Source: Dactylosporangium siamense (lineage in GTDB: Bacteria > Actinomycetota > Actinomycetes > Mycobacteriales > Micromonosporaceae). Taken from it: DNA of 64,000 nt. A model generated the notes under the pieces. The model worked only from the letters and a program-made list of their open reading frames with translations, was not told the DNA's origin and searched no databases. Positions 1 to 8,011 of this stretch are shown here, in pieces. The first letter of the stretch is position 1, and the number at the start of each line of letters is the position of its first letter. Both the position numbers and the translations under genes were made by a program. The DNA is taken from NCBI RefSeq assembly GCF_016862795.1, contig NZ_BONQ01000081.1:124001-188000 (forward strand). Direction: 5' to 3'.

Positions 1-109
1 CCGCGACCGGCTCCAACGCCCCGGTCATCCGGAAGAAGAGCTGCGCCACCCTTGTCGCCGGGTTCCACAACGTCTGCCCGGTCGTCACATCGTCGAAGTA
101 CTGACTCAC
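1..109 (-). CDS. C-terminally cut hypothetical protein (partial at window edge)
   Basis: An open reading frame runs leftward from a GTG at 109 off the window edge with no stop, giving 36 residues beginning VSQYFDDVTTGQTLWNP. I do not recognise it. No convincing ribosome binding site precedes the GTG, so the start is uncertain. The 92 bases between it and the rightward SUMF1 gene would be a divergent promoter region, which mildly supports a real gene. It could also be a chance open frame in GC-rich DNA. Confidence 0.35.
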   Translation of the reverse strand, partial: MSQYFDDVTTGQTLWNPATRVAQLFFRMTGALEPVA

Positions 110-200
110 CGCACCATGATCACCGCCGCGCTCGCAGCGCCACAATCGAAATACGCAGGCGGCCCGGAGCGGTCGCCCCCGGACTGTTAGCGTTCGGCGC

Positions 201-962
201 ATGTGGATCGAGGAGGTTGTGGCCGGTCGACCGGCTTGGCGGCACGTCGCGTCGGGGGTGGTGTTCCGCGCGATGCCGGGCGGGACGTTCCGCATGGGCC
301 TGTCCGAGGCGGAACTGGAAGCGGTGCGCGCCATCGAGCGCAGCGGCGGAGTGGAGGACACGCTTGAGCCGTTCCTCGCCGGCGCCGGGGACGCCCAGCC
401 GACGCGTGAGGTGCGGATCGAGCCGTTCCTGATCGCCCGGCACCCGTTGACGGTCGCCCAGGTGCGGCACTGGCTGCCCGAGTACGAGGACGACTACGCC
501 GGCGCGGACTCCGGCGCGGCTCGGCTCGAGGGGGACCTGGACGACCTGCTGGAGGCGCTGCCGTTCCGGCTGCCCAGCGAGGCCGAATGGGAGTACGCGG
601 CCCGGGCCGGCACCATGACCCTGACGTTCCGCGGGGACGGCAAGCCCGGCGAGGATCAACTGCTCGACGACTTCGGCGACGAGGAGCGGACAGCCGCCGC
701 TGAGAACGCGTTCGGGCTGGCCGGGATGGGCTCGGTGAGCGAGATCTGCGCCGACGTGTGGATTCCCGGTTTTGCGGGCGCTCCGGCCGATGCGCGCCCA
801 CGCGACGGCGACGGGTCCCGAGTGGTGCGCGGTGGCGCCGCCGACCTGTACCCGTGGCAGGGCTGCGACGAATGGCTCCTGCTGCTGGCCGCCGCCCGGT
901 ATGAGCACATCCAGTTCACCGGGGTGCGCCCGGTGGCACCGCTGCCGTCGACCGAGTCTTGA
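201..962 (+). CDS. SUMF1 / formylglycine-generating-enzyme-like domain protein
   Basis: 253 residues covering one SUMF1-type fold. The usual landmarks are visible in order: an N-terminal PGGTFRMG segment, the EPFLIARHPLTVAQVR motif (normally ..M.k.pVTnaqf), RLPSEAEWEYAARAG near residue 115, the ENAFGLAGMGSVSE stretch corresponding to the 'N.fGLyDM.GNvwEw' motif, and RVVRGGA followed by a GVRPV ending equivalent to 'GFR'. Family members oxidise cysteine in sulfatases or serve as non-catalytic binding modules. The C-terminal region here is degenerate, so formylglycine synthesis is not implied. No sulfatase lies nearby. The ATG at 201 has a weak ribosome binding site. It probably belongs to the chromosomal flank, not the cluster. 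Confidence 0.8.
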   Translation: MWIEEVVAGRPAWRHVASGVVFRAMPGGTFRMGLSEAELEAVRAIERSGGVEDTLEPFLAGAGDAQPTREVRIEPFLIARHPLTVAQVRHWLPEYEDDYAGADSGAARLEGDLDDLLEALPFRLPSEAEWEYAARAGTMTLTFRGDGKPGEDQLLDDFGDEERTAAAENAFGLAGMGSVSEICADVWIPGFAGAPADARPRDGDGSRVVRGGAADLYPWQGCDEWLLLLAAARYEHIQFTGVRPVAPLPSTES

Positions 963-1111
963 TCACGTTTCCGCTCAGCGCCGGGATCTTCGTGTACGCC
1001 AACAGCTACGACGAACTGAGCCTGCCGCAGGTGCAGTTCCACCGCAGCACGCTGCGACGACTGTCGGCGCTGGACCTGTGGTTCTGGTGCATGCAGGACT
1101 ACCTCGGGTGA
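959..1111 (+). CDS. small unknown ORF coupled to the SUMF1 gene
   Basis: A TTG at 959 overlaps the TGA of the SUMF1 gene (TTGA) and opens a 50-residue frame rich in aromatic residues (segments FVYANSYDELSLP and LDLWFWCMQDYLG). It is too short to classify and I know no homologue. The overlap suggests translational coupling, and the composition looks protein-like, but it also runs 13 bases into the convergent gene at 1099. It may be a degraded C-terminal remnant. Confidence 0.3.
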   Translation: MITFPLSAGIFVYANSYDELSLPQVQFHRSTLRRLSALDLWFWCMQDYLG

Positions 1112-2049
1112 GTGCTGCGCTGCCGCGACGCCAGGTCGTCGGCTGCGCCCTGCCACCGCGGGTGGTCGAAGGTGAACCCGGCGTCGGTGAGCCGTGCCGG
1201 AACGACCCGCCGGCTCTTCAGCAGCAGCTCGGTGTCGGATCGGATCGCGAATGCGCCCAGCTCGGCCATCCACTTCGTGGCCGGCAGACCGACCGGCATC
1301 CGTGCCGCCGAACGCAGCGCTCGCATGAAGTCCCGATGCGGCAACGGGCCGGGGGCGGCCACGTTCACGGGTCCGGCGAGGTCGTCGCGCTCGATCAGGA
1401 ACTGGATCGCGTTGACGAAGTCGCGGTCGTGGATCCATGAGACGTACTGCCTGCCGCCGGCGACCGGTCCGCCGAGCCCGAGCCGGGCGAGCCGGCTCAG
1501 CACGTCGAACACGCCACCGCGGTCGGGGCTCATCACCATGGCCGATCGCAGCGCCACCTTGCGCGTGCCGGGAGTCGTGGCCTGTTCCTGGGCGGCTTCC
1601 CAGTTTCGGGCGATCTTGACGCTGTACGCCCAGTAGGCCGGCACACCGGGCTCGTCGCCGCCGATCAGGCCGCTGTCCTCGTCGTTGGCCGCGTCGAACC
1701 GGTGCGCGTAGATCGTCGCGGTGCTCATCTGCAACCACACCTTGGGCGGTCGCGCCGCGGCGGCGATGGCACCGCCGACCACCAGCGCTGAGTCCACCCG
1801 CGAGCGCATCATGGCTTCGAGGTTCTTCGCGGTGTACCGGCAGCTCACGCTGCGCCCGGCCAGGTTGATGACGACGTCGCTGCCGTCGATCTCCTTGACC
1901 CAGTCTCCCGGCGCCGAGCCGTCCCAGTGGACCTGGCGGTCGCCTTTCGGGGATCGCGTCAACAGCACCACGTCGTGACCCGCCGCGGTCAACGCCCGAT
2001 CCAGAATCGTGCCGACCTGCCCGGTGCCGCCCGGAATGACGACCTTCAC
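1099..2049 (-). CDS. TIGR01777-type NAD(P)-binding epimerase-like protein
   Basis: 316 residues, an atypical short-chain dehydrogenase of the YfcH/TIGR01777 group. The Rossmann motif GGTGQVG lies at residues 7-13, followed by DVVINLAGRSV and SRVDSALVV. A C-terminal DUF1731-like segment (RLTDAGFTFDHPRW) fits the family. The biochemical role of the group is not established; sugar-nucleotide epimerase is only a label. The ATG is immediately downstream of a 28-base palindrome (2066-2093) and of the TetR gene read in the same direction, so it may be regulated by that repressor. General flank gene, not an obvious part of the cluster. Confidence 0.85.
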   Translation of the reverse strand: MKVVIPGGTGQVGTILDRALTAAGHDVVLLTRSPKGDRQVHWDGSAPGDWVKEIDGSDVVINLAGRSVSCRYTAKNLEAMMRSRVDSALVVGGAIAAAARPPKVWLQMSTATIYAHRFDAANDEDSGLIGGDEPGVPAYWAYSVKIARNWEAAQEQATTPGTRKVALRSAMVMSPDRGGVFDVLSRLARLGLGGPVAGGRQYVSWIHDRDFVNAIQFLIERDDLAGPVNVAAPGPLPHRDFMRALRSAARMPVGLPATKWMAELGAFAIRSDTELLLKSRRVVPARLTDAGFTFDHPRWQGAADDLASRQRSTHPR

Positions 2050-2065
2050 CCGCGCCTCCCCTCCA

Positions 2066-2093
2066 CACGTTCTTGAACGTGTTCAAGAACGTG
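2066..2093. promoter_or_regulatory. near-perfect 28-bp palindrome, candidate operator
   Basis: Two 14-base halves centred at 2079/2080 (left half CACGTTCTTGAACG) match as an inverted repeat at all but the central pair. It sits 17 bases upstream of the ATG of the TIGR01777 gene and downstream of the TetR gene. Size and symmetry suit a dimeric repressor; it is unlike the pair of operators at 2823-2861, so a different regulator may bind. It is not followed by a T-run and lies before, not after, a gene, so a terminator is less likely. Confidence 0.55.
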
Positions 2094-2143
2094 CCGTGAG
2101 CGTATGGCAGCGACGGTGAGCCGTCAAAATCCGTGCCGGCCGG

Positions 2144-2782
2144 CTACCGCCGGATCTGCCTCGCGTAGCCGTGCAGGAAGGCCTGCACTCCGGCGGTGAT
2201 CATCGCTCTGGTCTCGCGCTGGTCGTGCAGGTCGCGCGGGTCGGCGAGGTTGTCGGCGGAGATGAGCAGCATCAGGTGCCCGGCCGCGCGGGCCGGATCG
2301 TCCATCGCGAGGTCACCGCGCTCGGCGATGCGACGCAGGCGCTGGGCCAGCTCGTGGCGGGTGTGCTGCGGGCCGGTCCGCCGCCAGAGCTGCAGTGCGG
2401 CGGGCGGGACGTGCTCCTGCTCGGCATTGATCTGGCGGATGAGCGCGAAGTGCGGGGCCAGGTCGGAGGTCAGCACGCCCAGCCAGGCCACCCCGAAGTC
2501 GATCAGGTCCGATTCGAGGTCGGCGACCTTGGTGAGGTGACGGTCGATGATGTCGACCATCGTGCTCGCGACCCGCTCCGTGCTGTCCTGGATCACGGCC
2601 TGGAACAGGTCGGCCTTGTCGGTGAAGTGGTTGTAGATGGTGCGGTTGGAGACGCCGGCCTCGGCGGCGATCGCGTCCAGGGCGGCGCGGGTGTAGCCGT
2701 CGCGGGCGAAGAGCTTCAGCGCCCCGGCCACGATGGCCCGACGCTTGTCGGGCTGGCCGGCCGCTTTCCTTGCCCCAGTCAC
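2144..2782 (-). CDS. TetR-family transcriptional repressor
   Basis: 212 residues. The N-terminal TetR helix-turn-helix is clear at about residues 14-60: KRRAIVAGALKLFARDGY, then AIAAEAGVSNRTIYNHF. The C-terminal ligand/dimerisation half is variable as usual. The start is a GTG at 2782. It is transcribed divergently from the erythromycin-esterase-like gene, and the 100-base gap holds two tandem palindromes (2823-2861) that look like its operators, so autoregulation plus control of the esterase is the simplest reading. The ligand cannot be told from sequence. Confidence 0.9.
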   Translation of the reverse strand: MTGARKAAGQPDKRRAIVAGALKLFARDGYTRAALDAIAAEAGVSNRTIYNHFTDKADLFQAVIQDSTERVASTMVDIIDRHLTKVADLESDLIDFGVAWLGVLTSDLAPHFALIRQINAEQEHVPPAALQLWRRTGPQHTRHELAQRLRRIAERGDLAMDDPARAAGHLMLLISADNLADPRDLHDQRETRAMITAGVQAFLHGYARQIRR

Positions 2783-2822
2783 GGTGACCGACTCTAGTCG
2801 GTTGCACCGGGGGTTGCATCCA

Positions 2823-2861
2823 CTACACCGATCGCAGTAGCTTCTACACCGATCGGTGTAG
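2823..2861. promoter_or_regulatory. two tandem palindromic operators for the TetR regulator
   Basis: An 18-base perfect palindrome CTACACCGATCGGTGTAG lies at 2844-2861. An imperfect copy, CTACACCGATCGCAGTAG, lies at 2823-2840. The two are offset by 21 bases, two turns of the helix, on one DNA face. They lie between a divergent TetR gene and an esterase-like gene, 22 bases before the latter's start. This is the standard arrangement for a TetR-type switch; binding by the neighbouring protein is inferred. Confidence 0.75.
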
Positions 2862-2883
2862 TTTAGCGCTTCGAGGAGTGGTC

Positions 2884-4023
2884 ATGGTCCGGATCGGCAT
2901 TCCCGTCAACGACGCCGTGCTCGACCAGGTGGCGGAGCGGATCGGCGCGGGCGCGACGATCGCCGGGCTCGGCGAGTCCACCAGGTTCGCCCATGAGACC
3001 TTCGCGGTGCGCGAGCAGCTCTTCCGCCGTCTGGTCCGGAATCACGGCTTCCGGGCCCTCGCGGTGCAGGACGACACCCGCGTCGCCGAGGCGCTCGACA
3101 CGTTCGTGACCGGCGGAGCGGGAACCGCCGCGGCGGCGCTCGACGGCGCCTGGCGCCCCTGGCGTACCGAAGAGATGGCTGCGGCGCTTGACTGGATCCG
3201 CGCCTTCAACCACGACCACCCGGACCGCCCGGTTCGCATCCTCGGCGTGAAGCCCGCCCAGGCGCGACCCGCGGACTACGACACGGTGCTCGAGCACGTC
3301 CGCGCCACCGCCCCGGGCCAGTTGGCCGCGCTCGCCGCGCGGCTGGAGCCCATCCGTACCGCACACCAGATCGACGAACACGTGCAACGCGCGCGCGGCA
3401 TCCACCCGGGCGGGTCGTTCGCCGAACACGCCAGGGCCGCGCTCGCCATCGTCGAGCACCTGCCCGACCAGGGCGTCCTACCGCTGATGCGCCGCATCGC
3501 CGACTTCCACGAACGCAGCGTCGCGGGGCGCAACGACTACGCGGGAGACGCCCGCACCTGGGCCGCCACCATCGTCGGTCACCAGCGACGGACCGGCGCA
3601 CGCATCGCCTACTGGGACGGCATCGCGCACACCGCCGCGACGCCGGTGACCCTCGGCCTGGCACCCGAGCGCGGCGCGCAGCCCACCGTCGGTGCCGTGC
3701 TGCGCGAAGAGTACGGCGCCGGCTACGTCGCCGTGGCGATCGGCTTCCACCACGGCGACCTCGGCATCGCCGACGTCCCCGCACCGGCCCCGGACTGGCT
3801 CGACGCCCGGCTCGGCACGGCGGACCAACCGGCGCTGTGGCTCGACCTGCGCACCCCCGGGGACCGCCGCCGCTGGAACGCACCCGCGACGGTCCGCGTC
3901 ATCAGCGGCATCTACGACCCGACCCGCGACGCTGCCGAACACCTCACCGTCGACAACCTGCCCGCAGCCGTGGACGTCCTTGTTCACCTGCGGGAGGTGT
4001 CACCCGTGCGCCGACTGCCCTGA
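2884..4023 (+). CDS. erythromycin esterase family protein
   Basis: 379 residues. Family signatures include GLGESTRFAHE near residue 29 (the 'GE.tH..hE' core), FRALAVQDD, and the later ARIAYWDGIAHTA and AVAIGFHHGD segments. The family includes EreA/EreB macrolide esterases but also many proteins of unknown hydrolytic role, such as succinoglycan-associated ones. The first His of the usual 'THG.HE' core is replaced (STRFAHE), so macrolide hydrolysis is not assured. Start chosen at the ATG at 2884, six bases after GAGGAG. It is probably controlled by the divergent TetR through the tandem operators upstream. Confidence 0.85.
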   Translation: MVRIGIPVNDAVLDQVAERIGAGATIAGLGESTRFAHETFAVREQLFRRLVRNHGFRALAVQDDTRVAEALDTFVTGGAGTAAAALDGAWRPWRTEEMAAALDWIRAFNHDHPDRPVRILGVKPAQARPADYDTVLEHVRATAPGQLAALAARLEPIRTAHQIDEHVQRARGIHPGGSFAEHARAALAIVEHLPDQGVLPLMRRIADFHERSVAGRNDYAGDARTWAATIVGHQRRTGARIAYWDGIAHTAATPVTLGLAPERGAQPTVGAVLREEYGAGYVAVAIGFHHGDLGIADVPAPAPDWLDARLGTADQPALWLDLRTPGDRRRWNAPATVRVISGIYDPTRDAAEHLTVDNLPAAVDVLVHLREVSPVRRLP

Positions 4024-4518
4024 CACCGGCCGGTCGTCCGCCGCAAGCACGAGGTCGTGCGGCCACTCCTCGTGCAGCACCCGGTCGAGCTGCGGGTCGG
4101 CGGAGCTGTCACAGTACGGGGTTTGGTCCGGGTCGCGGACCACGGTCTGGACGGGGGCAAAGAGCAGGCCCCACGGCGGGACGGCGTTCGCGAGCCATCC
4201 CGCCATCCGAAGGTCCTGATACTCGGGCTCCATCCAGATGGCATGGATGCCCTGGAGGTGGGCGGGGTCGATCGCGATCCAGACACCGAACGTGATGGTG
4301 TACCCGCCGGTCAGCCGGACCGGAAGCAGCGCGCGGACGAAGGCGCCGAGGCCGGGAACCTGCATCATGACCGACTCGCGCGCGCTGGCATGGCTCATCC
4401 AGGTGTCCGGCGTCCGCTCCTGCTCGGGCAGGTCGAGCACCGGGTCCGGCAATGTGAAGCGCACATGGCGGTTGTGCGCATCGACGGGTCGACCACAGGA
4501 AGGGCACGCAGCGCTCAC
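4000..4518 (-). CDS. DUF2199-like protein with N-terminal CxxC
   Basis: 172 residues starting at a GTG at 4518. The N-terminus has a CPSCGRPV zinc-knuckle-like CxxC, followed by a compact domain containing GGYTITFGVWIAI and WLANAVPPWG. This resembles the DUF2199 family, whose function is unknown. It converges on the esterase gene and overlaps its 3' end by 24 bases. Assignment rests on the overall pattern only. Confidence 0.65.
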   Translation of the reverse strand: MSAACPSCGRPVDAHNRHVRFTLPDPVLDLPEQERTPDTWMSHASARESVMMQVPGLGAFVRALLPVRLTGGYTITFGVWIAIDPAHLQGIHAIWMEPEYQDLRMAGWLANAVPPWGLLFAPVQTVVRDPDQTPYCDSSADPQLDRVLHEEWPHDLVLAADDRPVSGQSAHG

Positions 4519-4686
4519 CGCGTGAGTGTCTCAAAGGCCCGACTCCGGGTCAGGGCGGGGAGCGCGTGGGCCTGTGCGAGCACCGCTGGCAGCACCGGGT
4601 CCTCATCGGTCGCCGAACGATCGCACGCGGCCGCGCCGGCTCCGGTTGGGGGAGCGGCGCGGCCACGGGTCAAACTCAGGACGGTG

Positions 4687-5490
4687 TCACCGGCGGGCCG
4701 CGGCGAACTGGCCGGGTCGCCGGCCCTCGCCCGCCGGGCCGCGGTAGGCCTGGGCCACGTCGAGCCAGCCGTCGGCCACTTCGCCGGACGCTTCCAGGTC
4801 CAGGTCGTCGCGGTGCCGGCGGCGGGTGACGAGGAGGCACAGGTCGACCGCGGAGCCGGTGACGCGCTGCGTCGAGTCCGCCGGGCCGTGCTGCCACAGG
4901 GCGCCGGACGGCGCGGTCAGCTCGAAGCGCAGCCGGACGTCGGGCACCTCGAGGCCGCGGCCCAGATAGCCGAAGTCCCAGGTGCGTTCGGCGAAGGCGA
5001 CGACGACGGCGATCCGGTCGGTGTACTCGCGGCGCACGCCCAGCCCGTCCGCGATGTCCTGGCCGTGCGCGAAGAGTTCCATCATCCCGGCCGCGGCGAG
5101 CACCGAGGCCGGCATGGGCCGCACCAGCCACGGCACGATCTGGTCACCGGGGATTGCCGCGAGCGCCTTCTCGGTCGTGGCCCGCTCGGTCCGCCACTGC
5201 TGCAGGAGTGACTCCGGCGGGGCGGCGAGGAACTGCGCCATCGCGGCGGCGACGTTGGCGTTGAAGTCGGGGCCCAGCGTCGCGGACAGGGCCTGGAACT
5301 GTTCCGGGCGGGCGGCCGCGAGTCCGGCCAGCCGGAAGGTGGCGGTCAGGTGGGCGATCTGGTGGGCGACGGTCCATCCCGGCGCCGGGGTCGGCGTCGC
5401 CCAGCCGGCGGCGTCGAGGTCGGCCACCAGGCGGTCGACGTCGGCGCCGTCGGCGGCGAGCATGGGGATCGGGTTCGGCTGGTCGGTCAC
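4687..5490 (-). CDS. TIGR03084-type DinB-like (maleylpyruvate-isomerase fold) protein
   Basis: 267 residues. It has the actinobacterial pattern of DinB-like/mycothiol-dependent maleylpyruvate isomerase proteins: APGWTVAHQIAHLT near residues 38-50 and ELFAHGQDIADGLG near 140-152 carry the metal-binding histidines. The C-terminal TIGR03084 part (AVDLCLLVTRRRHRDDL) fits. Such proteins are thought to be thiol transferases using mycothiol as cofactor; the substrate is unknown. GTG start at 5490, preceded by AGGAAGAGG. It may be the last flank gene or a peripheral detoxification gene; sequence alone does not decide. Confidence 0.8.
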   Translation of the reverse strand: MTDQPNPIPMLAADGADVDRLVADLDAAGWATPTPAPGWTVAHQIAHLTATFRLAGLAAARPEQFQALSATLGPDFNANVAAAMAQFLAAPPESLLQQWRTERATTEKALAAIPGDQIVPWLVRPMPASVLAAAGMMELFAHGQDIADGLGVRREYTDRIAVVVAFAERTWDFGYLGRGLEVPDVRLRFELTAPSGALWQHGPADSTQRVTGSAVDLCLLVTRRRHRDDLDLEASGEVADGWLDVAQAYRGPAGEGRRPGQFAAARR

Positions 5491-5585
5491 GTCTTCGCCT
5501 CTTCCTGTCGTCGGTTGCGTGGTCCGCCGTCCGGACCGGCTGCGGCGGACCGGGCGTTTTCCTCCGTCGTGCCAAGCCGAGCGAC

Positions 5586-5656
5586 GGCTCGGGTCGCGGG
5601 ACCGGCTCGGGTCGCGGGACCGCTCGGGTCGCGGGATCGGCTCGGGTTACGGGACC
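5586..5656. repeat. 18-bp tandem repeat, 4 copies, overlapping the 3' end of the DUF1702 gene
   Basis: Units at 5586-5603, 5604-5621, 5622-5638 (one base short) and 5639-5656, consensus GGCTCGGGTCGCGGGACC. The first two are identical. The rightmost unit carries two changes that create the TAA stop of the leftward DUF1702 gene; the other units would read through. The array therefore straddles a coding end and the gap to the next gene. Confidence 0.85.
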
Positions 5657-6660
5657 GGCGAAGCGGTCAGCCTGGTGGGCTCCGAGCGGGCCGCGAACCG
5701 GGACCGGATCCGGTCCCGCCACGCCTCGTAGTCGGGCTCCGGACCGGCACCGAAGCCACCGACGGCGACCTGGTCGGCCAGGTGCGCGGCGTCCGTCACC
5801 GACAGCTCGGCGAACCCGCGCACGGCCGTCTCCGTGTGTGCCGGCACGAACCCGGCGAACGTCCGCGCCTTCGCGGCGAACACCGCGCCCAGCGCCAGCT
5901 CCGGCCGGTGCTGTGCGGCGTGGCGGCGCAGCGCCGCGTGACCGGCGGCGTCGCAGCCGCCGGCGAAGCTCGCGGCGAGCCCGACCCCGCTCCACAGGTC
6001 GCCCTGCCGGGACGTGGCGAACGCGGCGACGGCGGTGGCCACGTCGTCGGTCTGTCCACCGTGGATGAACCACAGTGCCCGCCCGATGCCCTGGTCGACC
6101 GCGCGGTTGAAGTAGTCGGGGCGGCCCTGCCACGGGTACGGCTTCGGGCGCTGCTGCCCGGTGACCCAGCGGCCGGTGTCGAAGTAGGCCTTGTCGAAGC
6201 CGTACCCGTCGACGGCGAGCCAGCTCATCGTCGGGAAGTACGGCGTTCCGGTGAGATCGGGCAGCACCTTCGGCCACAGCACCCGCGGCAGCCGGGCCAT
6301 AGCGAAGCCGATGCCGATGTAGGTCAGGAAGGTGTACGGGACCGCGGGGCCGGACAGCAGTTGGCGGGCGAGGTGCCGGCGCGGGCCGGGCAGCGCGTCG
6401 CGGACGGTGTACGCCATCGTGGCGCCCTCGTAGGCGAAGCCTCGCTGCTCCGGCTCGACCAGGTCCAGCCGGCTCTGCACGTCATGCAGGCCGGGTGAGT
6501 CGATGGCCCACTCGAAGCCGCAGACAACGGCCTGCGGCACCGCTTCCAGCCGCCGGGTGGCGTCGGTGGGGCGGACCGGGAAGCCCCGTTTCGCGAACGA
6601 CACGTCGTCCAGGGACGGGGTGAGCGCCAACCGGCGCAGGGAACCGATGGTCGAGGGCAT
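5647..6660 (-). CDS. second DUF1702 (UnbL-like) enediyne-associated protein
   Basis: 337 residues, clearly paralogous to the product of 18390-19367. Shared segments are RGFAYEGATMAYTVRDALPG, YTFLTYIGIGFAMARLPR, WLAVDGYGFDKAYFDTGRWV, RAVDQGIGRALWFIHGG, LWSGVGLAASFAGG and YEAWRDRIRSRF. DUF1702 proteins are characteristic of enediyne clusters and are needed around the PKS step, but their chemistry is unknown. ATG at 6660 with AAGGAG upstream. It lies about 12 kb from the PKS, on the opposite strand, next to AhpD-like genes. Its stop codon lies in the tandem-repeat array. Confidence 0.88.
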   Translation of the reverse strand: MPSTIGSLRRLALTPSLDDVSFAKRGFPVRPTDATRRLEAVPQAVVCGFEWAIDSPGLHDVQSRLDLVEPEQRGFAYEGATMAYTVRDALPGPRRHLARQLLSGPAVPYTFLTYIGIGFAMARLPRVLWPKVLPDLTGTPYFPTMSWLAVDGYGFDKAYFDTGRWVTGQQRPKPYPWQGRPDYFNRAVDQGIGRALWFIHGGQTDDVATAVAAFATSRQGDLWSGVGLAASFAGGCDAAGHAALRRHAAQHRPELALGAVFAAKARTFAGFVPAHTETAVRGFAELSVTDAAHLADQVAVGGFGAGPEPDYEAWRDRIRSRFAARSEPTRLTASPVP

Positions 6661-6722
6661 GGGCGGAACTCCTTGCGTCGGAAGCGATCCGAGCCGGGAT
6701 CTGGTGACGGGGTTCGATGTCG

Positions 6723-7835
6723 TTATCGTGACCCGACGCGCGGACCGGGCGCGTCTCCTGCCGTGCGATGTTGGCCGGCGGCCGGGTCCAGGCGCGCGCC
6801 GATCGTCCGTGCGGCGGCGAACGACGCCCAGGCGGTGGTGTCCAGCAGGGCCAGGTCGCCGGGGTGGTGCCGGCGGAACTCGGCGATCATGCCGGCGTCG
6901 ACCCGGTAGGAGGCGAACGCCGTCAGCAGCGCGAGCCGGGCCGCGGCCCGGTCAGGTGGGGGCAGGTGACCGATCAGCGGCTCGCACCAGTCGGTGCCGA
7001 GGCCGGGATCCGCGCCGTCCCAGTCCTCCAGCCGGTCCGACACGATCTGGCGCACGGCCGCCGGCACCGACCGCGCGCCGGCGGCGTCGAAGGCCGCGTA
7101 CGTGCGGGCGGCGGTCTCGGCCATCACCGCGCTGCCGGCGCTCCAGCCCGCGTCGGGCGGCGGCGGCGCGGGCGGCAGCAGCGAGAGCGTGCGTCCCTGG
7201 GTGCGCGGCGCGCGCAGCGTCGCCCGCATGAGCCGGCTCACGCCGCGCTTGAACCGCACCCGGGCGCGCGGACCGAGCCCCGGCGGCAGCAGGTGGTTGG
7301 ACAGGTACACGTTGACCATGCGGCTGAGGTAGTGCAGTCCCACCACCACACCGGCCAGTTCGGCCCACCCGGCCGTGCCCGGCCGGTGCCCGGCGAGGCC
7401 GGGATGGGTGTCCAGGTGCGCGCCGCGGGCCCAGGTGGTGGCCGCGCGTACCGGCGTATCGTCCACATCGGACAGATGGTCCGTGGCGACCGCCTCGGCG
7501 GAGACCTCGGTGGACAGTTCGTAGAGGGTGACGCTGTGCATCTCGACGCAGTAGGGGCAGGTGTTCGCCAGGGCGACGGTGGCCGCCACCGCCTCCTTGA
7601 CGTCGCGGCCGACGGCGCCCTCGACCAGCAGTGGTTCGCGGACGATCGCCCAGTACGCGGCCAGCAGGTCCGGCGCCGGCGAGTGCAGCAACGCGGGCGG
7701 CACCACCAGGAGCAGTTCGTCCTCGACCTGTTTGTAGATCTCGGACACCAGTCCGGTCGCCGCCGTCGGCTGGACCGGCGTGACGTACCTGACCTGACGT
7801 TGCGCTACCGATGAAGCGACCCGGCCGGCGATCAT
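6723..7835 (-). CDS. carboxymuconolactone decarboxylase / AhpD-like protein (copy 1)
   Basis: 370 residues starting at the ATG at 7835, preceded by AGGAGG. Residues about 90-105 contain NTCPYCVEMHS, the CxxC-plus-His redox motif of the AhpD/CMD fold, and a C-terminal half with LLTAFASYRVDAGMI. It is a homologue of the divergent gene at 8012-9061 (shared pattern RYVxPVxPxxATGLV and HYLSRMVNVYL / HYINRMVNIFL). AhpD-type proteins use the Cys pair in peroxide or thiol redox chemistry. Role in the cluster is inferred: redox protection, or thiol handling of a reactive enediyne. Confidence 0.8.
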   Translation of the reverse strand: MIAGRVASSVAQRQVRYVTPVQPTAATGLVSEIYKQVEDELLLVVPPALLHSPAPDLLAAYWAIVREPLLVEGAVGRDVKEAVAATVALANTCPYCVEMHSVTLYELSTEVSAEAVATDHLSDVDDTPVRAATTWARGAHLDTHPGLAGHRPGTAGWAELAGVVVGLHYLSRMVNVYLSNHLLPPGLGPRARVRFKRGVSRLMRATLRAPRTQGRTLSLLPPAPPPPDAGWSAGSAVMAETAARTYAAFDAAGARSVPAAVRQIVSDRLEDWDGADPGLGTDWCEPLIGHLPPPDRAAARLALLTAFASYRVDAGMIAEFRRHHPGDLALLDTTAWASFAAARTIGARLDPAAGQHRTAGDAPGPRVGSR

Positions 7836-8011
7836 CCCGTTGCACCTCCTGGGTTCCACGCGGTGGTCGGATGGCCCCGCACCGCCCTTCCAGTATTCGG
7901 CCGGCCGGCCGCCGTGGCCCGGCCCGCGGCGCGATAGCGCATGCTCGGAGAAGTCGGGGCTGCGCAACGCCGAAGATGCGTCCGTGGCCACCATCCGGCG
8001 ACGATCGCCAC

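Noticed and set aside
5586-5656. Tandem repeat as a CRISPR remnant
   Set aside because: Units are directly adjacent with no spacers and overlap a coding end.
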